A stretch of 64,000 nt of DNA, from positions 93,274,723-93,338,722 of the forward strand of contig CM049309.1 of NCBI GenBank assembly GCA_026874595.1, written 5' to 3'. The position numbers and the translations under genes are program-made. Below the pieces are notes generated by a model, which saw only the letters and a list, made by a program, of their open reading frames with translations, did no database searches and had not been told where the DNA came from. Origin of the DNA: Sipunculus nudus. Its lineage: Eukaryota > Annelida > Sipuncula > Golfingiida > Sipunculidae. Of this stretch, positions 57,501 through 64,000 are shown piece by piece. The first letter of the stretch is position 1, and the number at the start of each line of letters is the position of its first letter.

Positions 57501-60207
57501 TTAATCAGATAAAAACTATTTTAATGGAAAAAGTGGATATGCTTAAATAATATATAAACTTAAATGTATTATTCCCTTGAATGTGAAATAAAGGTATTAG
57601 TCCAGACCTAGGAATCCAAAATTCGGCATAATGTTAGATGTCGCCAAGATCTCCTACTAAGCCGAAAACTGGGTCTTTGCAACTTCGTTCCTTTGAGAAA
57701 TTAAGGAAAAACCTCAATTTTTTATTTAAAACCTATTTTCACACTTCAGGACTGCCTAATATCAAAACCACTTATCTGTTTTTCCTCATATTTACCATAA
57801 ATATTCCTCTATATAGTTCCTATATACATGCCAGAAATTATGTCTGTATTATTTAATTTAAAAAAGTTATGGGCCCAAACATGATGCATTTTGTAAAAAA
57901 TCAGGAAAGATATTTGATCACTTAACACAAAAAACGTTAAAGCTATGGACCTTTTTTCCAGTAATATAGCTTTAATTAATCAAAATTAAATTGTATACCC
58001 AAAATTAGATGAAAATCTTTTAAATTTTTTAAAATATTAATAAAAATAAAAAATTGGTGCCTTAAATTTTGCCCAACTTTGACCATGGCATGTTTTTTTT
58101 ACTGTAAGTACTGTGGATTTAATTTTCACAGCATGTTTTTGTTAGCATTTCAACTGTTAACACCAAAAATTTGAAACCAGTTGATCAAAAACTGTAGATT
58201 TTAATCAAGTTTTCAAGCACCATGTAACATATTGTTTACATCAAGCTAGTGTTATGCAGTTTGCAAGAGCTCAGCTCCCCAGCTTCAGCTCTAAGTTCCT
58301 TAAATTCGGCATACAGTTAGATGTCTCCAAAATCCCCTACCATGCCAAGAATTTGGTCACTAGGACTTAATACCTTCGAGATATTAATGAAAAACTTCAT
58401 TTTTCCATTAAAAACCCATTGTTACACTTCAAGACTGCCTTATATCAAAACCACTGATCTGACTTTAATCATAAATAATATACATATTTTTCATTCTCTT
58501 TGCACGTGCCAGAATGATGTCAGTATTGCGTAATTGTTTTAAGTTATGGGCCCAAACACAATGCACTTTGTAAAAAATCAAGAAATATATTTACTCCCTT
58601 AACAAGGGCATTGCTGAAGCTAGAGATTTTTTTGTCAGGGATGTAACATTATTTATTCAAGATTCGACGTTTGTTTCCCCTTAGCACTGTTGATATAATT
58701 TTCATATCATGCACACATAAGGATTTCAGCTTTTTAGTTTAGAAAGCTGAACGAAATTGGCCAAATATTGTAGCTTTTATTAATGTTTTTTATGAGACCC
58801 TGTCAGACTTTGGCTCTCTCCAGCCCCTCTTGAGTCACCACTTTGTTGACCTTGTTGACCTTTCATCAAATTATGCACGCTTGAGGCGAGAATCCAGGCA
58901 GCTTATGGCCAGCCACAGTTGATCCAGGTGTCCAACCCAACTCATCTAGTAGTTTTAACCAACAACATAAAAATAAACATTAAATTAATAAATTTTTATT
59001 GGTTTTTATTAACAAATTAAAGAAAAATAGAAAAGGAATTTGTTAGTTTATAATAACAGGAAATTAACTTGCAGTTACTGATGATATAAGAATCTTGTAT
59101 CGATGGGTAGAATGTCACATATTCCAAATAACACCATGCAGTCACCTATGGCATTTTTCAGTTCAATTTTAATGATAAAGAAGTAAATCATATTATTCAT
59201 TATTAATCATTAGGGATTATATGAAGGAAATTAATGATAGACAAAGATGCAGTTGATAATATTAATCTAGATTCCTACTGAGTCTAGTGTGTACATTGAT
59301 GTGAAATTAGTCCAAAATGAATTTTTTACAGTTATTTTTTAATATAAATAGAGGCCATAAAACCAGGTACTTATGATCATTATTTAAATGTGTGAATTTT
59401 GTATATTCTGGATTCTCAACATCTTTGTTTGGTGAAAACTGAATAAATACCAGACATGGTGCAAATACTTTGTAATTGTATTTAAATACGAATATGATTA
59501 TGTACTCCATTATAAAATTTCTTGCATAAAGAATGGGAATTCAGGTAAAAATGAAAGTATATGAATACTTGTGCAAATACTTTCAAAATGTATTCATGAA
59601 TGCATTCATGAATATATTCTTTAATATTATTTTGATAATCATTTCAGTTATATTTCATTTTAAAAAAATCATATGATTCTCTTATTATTTTTAATAAAAA
59701 TTATATTTGGGACAATATTTGTAATTTTTTTAAATAAATAGTTGAACACTTATATTATATGTTCTGCTTATAAGTTATATGGCCAAGTCACAATCTGTGT
59801 GACAATAGTACTCCATTTGTTAATAAAATAAATGAAATCAATCCTCTTCCTTGTCTCCAAAGAAACTGTCAAAATCATACATAGGCTAAACAACAACAAC
59901 TCATAATACAGCTTATATTTATTACCACACAAAACCAGCATGTGCCTCATTTCTAAATAATATTTTTTTATCATATATAACAGCTGAGCGTCGTGACCCA
60001 TAGGTCCCTTGTTTGCTTTTTTCCCTATAAAATATAAGTAAATGCAGATAGCCAAAAAATAAGCAAAATGCAAAATATTTTTTAAGATGACTGATTTTTT
60101 ATTAAAGTTTGATGATGCTAGCTCCTGCCGTTTTTGAGATAGTAAGGAGTAACATACAGATGACTGATGCGCCACACCATCACACAAGTTCACAGGTTTG
60201 CGAAAAA
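54532..60207 (-). mobile_element. family E element, minus strand, hosting an A2
   Basis: On the - strand the 5' end is TTTTTCGCAAACCTGTGAAC at about 60207. The 177-bp-type core, inverted, occupies 54560-55296 and 60012-60150. The E 3' terminus is missing; the left edge abuts the + strand E end at 54531. Confidence 0.6.
55297..60011 (+). mobile_element. family A2 element (4.7 kb, chimeric interior)
   Basis: 5' TTTTTAGCTCAGCTGAC, (GTCC)n at 55350-55391, and 3' CAGCTGAGCGTCGTGACCCATA.. with CTTG ending at 60011. 56395-57603 is the poly-C module otherwise seen at 2220-3430 and 27640-28800. The sequence on either side resembles the copy at 42937-45572. Confidence 0.75.
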
Positions 60208-60862
60208 CCTGCAAGGGACAAGGTATGATTCTCCAGTGTACCTGGCTGAAATTTTATACACGTAAATATGGTTGGTATTTGAAATTTCCTTTTGGCATTA
60301 GGTTATGAAATGTTAGGAAGTTCCCAGAGTCGGATTGAAGGGGGGGGGGGGGGGGGGGAAGGAGCAGGTTTGTACCATGGTTGGTTATGAAGTTTACTCA
60401 AGAAAGAATTAACACTTTATTAAAGTTCATCCATGTATTATAAAATCCTATAAACACATATGTACAAAGATGTCAGTTGAACACACATTTGTAGTTACAA
60501 ACAGTTCAGTGGTAATCCATGTAAAGATTTGATGAAAACATCCATTGTGTACATACAACTACCTAACAGTTTATTATTTTACAGGTAACTCAGTACAGAC
60601 AGAGACACTACATTCAATTTTGTACATAAATATAAAAAGAAATAACCCTCAATTGATGAGACGGACCCTTTAATAATATATAATATACAACTTCAGCTTA
60701 TTCACAACTTTCAAACCAGTTTCCTGCTTATACATATATCCTGTATAAGCACTGGAAATGACCATTATTAACAAGTCATGTGAGGACAGCAGAGCTCGCT
60801 GTCACGGGGCATTGATAAAACGAACCACCACAGGGGTGCATAATATGCCCGTCATATTTCTT

Positions 60863-61198
60863 GTGACCTCTGACCTCATGAAATATATGTACCAATTTTG
60901 GCAGGAATCAAACTTAGGTGAGATATTACATTGGTTAATATTTCTATTGAGTTCCATGAAAATACCTTCTTTTCCTGCCAACTGATAGCAGCCAAACCAT
61001 AAAGTAGACTGGTGACCTCTGATCTCACTGAATATGTGTGAATTTTGCCCGGGAACCAAATTTAGGCGAGATATTATATTGGTTAACATTTCTATTGAGT
61101 TCCATGAAAATCTATTCATTTCCTGCTTAGTTATTGCACCAACACCATAAAGTAGCTTGGTGACCTCTGATCTCATTAAATATGTGTGGATTTTGTCT
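60863..61198. repeat. ~149-bp tandem repeat, 2.3 copies
   Basis: GTGACCTCTGA starts at 60863, 61012 and 61160. Shared landmarks are GAGATATTANATTGGTTAA and TTCTATTGAGTTCCATGAAA. Confidence 0.8.
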
Positions 61199-62408
61199 AA
61201 AATAAAACGACCTAGTTAATCTATGAGTAATGTCACAGAACATCAGTATAAGTTTAACAGAAAAACTTCATTAGCAATAAGCCCAACAAAAAACTTTAAC
61301 CTGATGTTTTCATGTACAAAGGTGACCTTTACCTTTAAGTTCCCTAACCTGCTATACAATACATATATGAATTATGGAAACAATAGTGCGAGTGGCTGTC
61401 GAGTTAAAAAGAGTAATCGCAAAACCTCAACCTGAGCTGGGTTCAGATCTGTACAAATAATTTTTGTTAAGTGCTAATTACTGGCCCAGAAATTAAAATA
61501 TGGTAAAAACTTTAATAGCTGTGCCATGTATTGTCACTGTACATCAGTGTATTAAGTTTAATTGAAATATCTTCATTAGCAATGGAGAAATAAAACTCTA
61601 ACCCGACTTGTTCATGAACAACAGGGGCCTGTGAGCTTGACCTTTTGACCCCCAAATCATAGGGGGACTCCTAACTACCAATACAATACACATTTGTCAT
61701 ATGAAAGCATTTGAGTGAGTGGTTGCAGAGTTATACAAGTATACAAAAACTTTAACCTTGGGTATGGTATGGGCCTTCCTGAACTTTGTTCCGGCGAGCT
61801 AAAAAGGATAAACCTTTAGACTTAAAAAGTCACAAGCATCAATATTTAAATGTAAACAGTTACAGTCTATGAGCTAACATGAAGCTGCAGTTTTGAAATG
61901 GACCTCTTCTTGACTGAATATAACTGGAAATGAATGTTATCATAAATAATAATTCTCCACATGCTTGCTGACCAAGACTGATAGTTCAGTGGTTATATTT
62001 CATACACCTATGAACTTAAGTAGGGAAAGTGTATGAGGCAAATGTGAGAAATAATAGTGTTTGATGATAAGTAAAGAACTTAAAAGAGTCCTACAAATAT
62101 ATCTGTCATGGAGTCATTAACTGAGTTAACTGTGAGTCCTTCCATCTTTGTTAACGCATACACTCAATGGCAGCTTCCCATGACATGGAAATTTGAGAGA
62201 GGTATGATTCCATAAACAATAAATTAATATGTAAAATATAATTTCATATGGTGTAACTTTAATTATGGCATTTTGAGAAAATCATTATTATTAAATTTTC
62301 CTCCATCAATATTCTGTACTTGAAGTGATTAGATATTTTTTATATCACAAATTCACACACATTTTCAGTCTAGTTTCATATGTGAACACCTTAATGATAG
62401 AGCTATAT

Positions 62409-62414
62409 TTTATT
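62409..62414 (-). terminator. candidate poly(A) signal of the - strand gene
   Basis: AATAAA on the - strand, about 195 nt after the TAA of the terminal exon. A second one lies at 60416-60421 (- strand) and would imply a 2.2 kb 3' UTR containing tandem repeats. The nearer one is preferred, without transcript support. Confidence 0.35.
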
Positions 62415-62608
62415 GATATTTCAAAATACCAGTATAAATAATAACTGCCCAATCCACTGAGGGGCTGTATAACCTTTCTGATCTGCCTGTCAATACATGA
62501 TACAATATAAACACAACTTGTACTGGTATATATCAATGGTCATGGCTAATCAGATCCCTTGACATCACGTGTCTGAATAATGAAAGCACCTTTGAGATCT
62601 GTGGCCAG

Positions 62609-62713
62609 TTAAACCATGTGAGGACCGAATGCCACATGCTGATAGTGAGATCGCAGTGTGTTCTCTAGCTCGCTGGCATGTCCTTGGTCTCGTGTCTCAA
62701 CCACACACTTCAC
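62609..62713 (-). CDS. last exon of probable threonine dehydratase (C-terminal ACT-domain end)
   Basis: On the - strand, acceptor GTGTCACACAG is followed by 34 codons and TAA: VKCVVETRDQGHASEL, ENTLRSHY, then VAFGPHMV. The pattern VETRDxxHxxxLxxxLxxxY is typical of the C-terminal ACT-like tail of TdcB/IlvA-type threonine (serine) dehydratases, PLP enzymes that deaminate Thr/Ser. Only this exon is visible; the rest should lie beyond position 64000. The gene converges with MTAP. The exon call is firm (phase, acceptor, stop and biased codons); the family name is an inference from a short segment and could be another ACT-domain enzyme. Confidence 0.6.
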   Translation of the reverse strand: MKCVVETRDQGHASELENTLRSHYQHVAFGPHMV

Positions 62714-62856
62714 CTGTGTGACACAAAGGATAAATTTGGTGTAAAATCCAATCATCACTGTTAGTAAACAGTTTATAGATGCATTGTTTATGTCATTTAT
62801 TTGTTAGAAATAGTGGAACTTTTTTTCAAGCAATTCAAAGATAAGATCAGTTTATT

Positions 62857-63520
62857 ATATCCGCCAAAACAAAGTTTTGCGGATACTATGTTTTTGACCG
62901 GGTTCCGCCACCGCGGCATTAGTTTCCGGAGAACTCCTCTGAGACTACTGGACTGATTTTTCCGAAACTTACACCAATTATCAGGTCACATGTGAATTGG
63001 TGCCTAAATAATTGGTGTTGACCAACTGACCTTTCCCCTCTCCAGTGCGTCCATCTGTGCGTCTGTTTTGACACAATAACCCACATATCTTCTGACTCTT
63101 TTGACCAATCAGGAAAAAAAATTTGTACAAATGTAGTAGCCCTTGGATAGCTTTATAACATAGCAAAAAATGGTGGCGCCACCTGCAACCATGTTTGCAC
63201 AGTGTCCATCTGTTCGTCTGCCTTGGGTTAAGATCACTCATATCTCTGCAGTGGTTTGACTTATTCACCTGAAATTTGGCATGTGTATACATCCTGGATG
63301 GCTTTCTTGATTTTATGACTGGTGGCGCCACCTACATTAACATTTACCCTGCAGACATCCATGCTTATATCTCCGGACTGGTTTGACATATCTTCCTGAA
63401 AATTTGCATGTTTTTAGATCTCACATAGCTCTTTATCATACAAGAAATTGGTGGCGCCATCTGCAACCATTTTTGCACAGCGTCCATCTATTCCTTTGAC
63501 TTGGGCTAAAATCACTCATA
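62857..63520 (+). mobile_element. family F element 5' part
   Basis: The 5' hairpin ATCCGCCAAAAC / GTTTTGCGGAT (62859-62884) is followed by F sequence and four D-type monomers with GGTGGCGCCACC at about 63172, 63322 and (GCCATC) 63450. It is cut at TA by the next element. It lies in an intron of the - strand gene, antisense to it. Confidence 0.6.
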
Positions 63521-64000
63521 CCGTAATGTCTACATCAGTTCGTATCCTTCATTAGTTCGCACACTATAAATTTCCTGAATCATATTTTTCTAAAATATAT
63601 ATATGAATTCGTACACCAACATACTGTGCCGGTATTAGCTATTGCCGGTAACCACCGGCGGTCCGTATGAACAATAATTGTAGCTATGATTAAAATGGCT
63701 TTGCTTGCGGAGATGAATCAAATGTCTACGCTGTTCACCTAATAACAACTCATCTTTATGTCCTAGTGCGTGGCAGTAACATGATAATTTATCGGAACAA
63801 TTTTATCAGATTTGCGACTTCATGTATGTAAATAGGAAAAACTGTTGCTTAACCGATACTGATCAGCCATCTTTGCTTCAGACTTGTTACAACATGAATG
63901 TGATTTGAACAATAGAACTCGAGGTAAAAATTGTTTTAATCGATATTATTTTTTTACTTAATAATAGAATAAGAAGGATTTGTAAGTGGGACAAAAATAA
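63521..64000 (+). mobile_element. start of a TA-inserted DNA transposon (runs off window)
   Basis: The D-unit ATCACTCATA breaks at TA, and CCGTAATGTCTACATCAGTT begins. Internal reiterations of TTCGTA/TTCGCAC/TTCGTACAC suggest transposase-binding subrepeats. Only one end is visible, so the element type is tentative. No coding region was recognised here. Confidence 0.35.

Larger units (their letters stand above)
60208..62608. other. 3' flank of the - strand gene
   Basis: Contains a G-run of about 20 (near 60339-60358), an imperfect ~149-bp tandem repeat (60863-61198) and a longer ~300-bp imperfect repeat (61225-61760). The part nearest the exon (about 62390-62608) is the likely 3' UTR. No other coding exon was recognised. 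Confidence 0.45.

Noticed and set aside
31168-57856. Recurrent ~67-codon frames ([12 protein letters not shown]-like) at 31168, 43106, 55451, 57638
   Set aside because: They are the same piece of the A2 core, just after the (GTCC)n tract, with divergence typical of neutral repeat copies; not a gene family.
59768-60214. 148-codon frame on the - strand spanning the E 5' end and A2 3' end
   Set aside because: Crosses the junction of two different mobile elements; no conserved domain and no splice or start support.

Overview
The window is eukaryotic, AT-rich animal DNA: short exons with GT/AG introns and very large amounts of dispersed repeat. Exon structure and protein similarity identify the last seven exons of an S-methyl-5'-thioadenosine phosphorylase gene (MTAP, + strand, 7039-38557; the 5' exons are not visible). 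One terminal exon of a second gene lies on the - strand (62609-62713), probably the ACT-domain end of a threonine dehydratase. The two genes converge tail to tail. Protein similarity and repeat style suggest a lophotrochozoan, most likely a bivalve mollusc; this is inference, since no search could be run.

Most of the window is a nested pile of non-autonomous rolling-circle-like elements. Working family names A, B, C, E and F are mine. Each has the same end plan: a 5' end beginning at a T-run, an asymmetric inverted repeat that is terminal at the 5' end but subterminal at the 3' end, then a short palindrome or hairpin, and a 3' end of CTTG or CTAG followed by TT. This is the published plan of Helentron/Helitron2-derived HINEs (the DINE-1 type). 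No Rep/helicase coding sequence was seen.

Layout: 1-1168 low-content DNA with a possible assembly mosaic. 1169-6222 family A elements, one inside another. 7039-16167 MTAP exons separated by introns carrying A, B and a TIR transposon. 16168-30039 one 13.9 kb intron holding C, F(-), A with E nested inside, then A inside A. 30040-38557 last two MTAP exons, separated by a dense A composite. 38558-39663 MTAP 3' flank. 39664-41900 E(-) with a pogo-like insert. 41907-54531 E(+), containing A inside A and then an F element whose core has grown into a ~6.7 kb satellite array of dimeric 264-278 bp units. 54532-60207 E(-) containing another A. 60208-62608 3' flank of the - strand gene. 62609-62713 its last exon. 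62857-64000 F(+) and the start of a TA-inserted DNA transposon.

The most unusual signals are: a 12-bp palindrome GGTGGYGCCACC shared by the cores of otherwise different families; repeated nested insertions a few bases 3' of that palindrome on the same strand; a higher-order dimeric satellite growing inside a HINE; and two HINE insertions landing immediately beyond MTAP splice donors (+7 and about +15).
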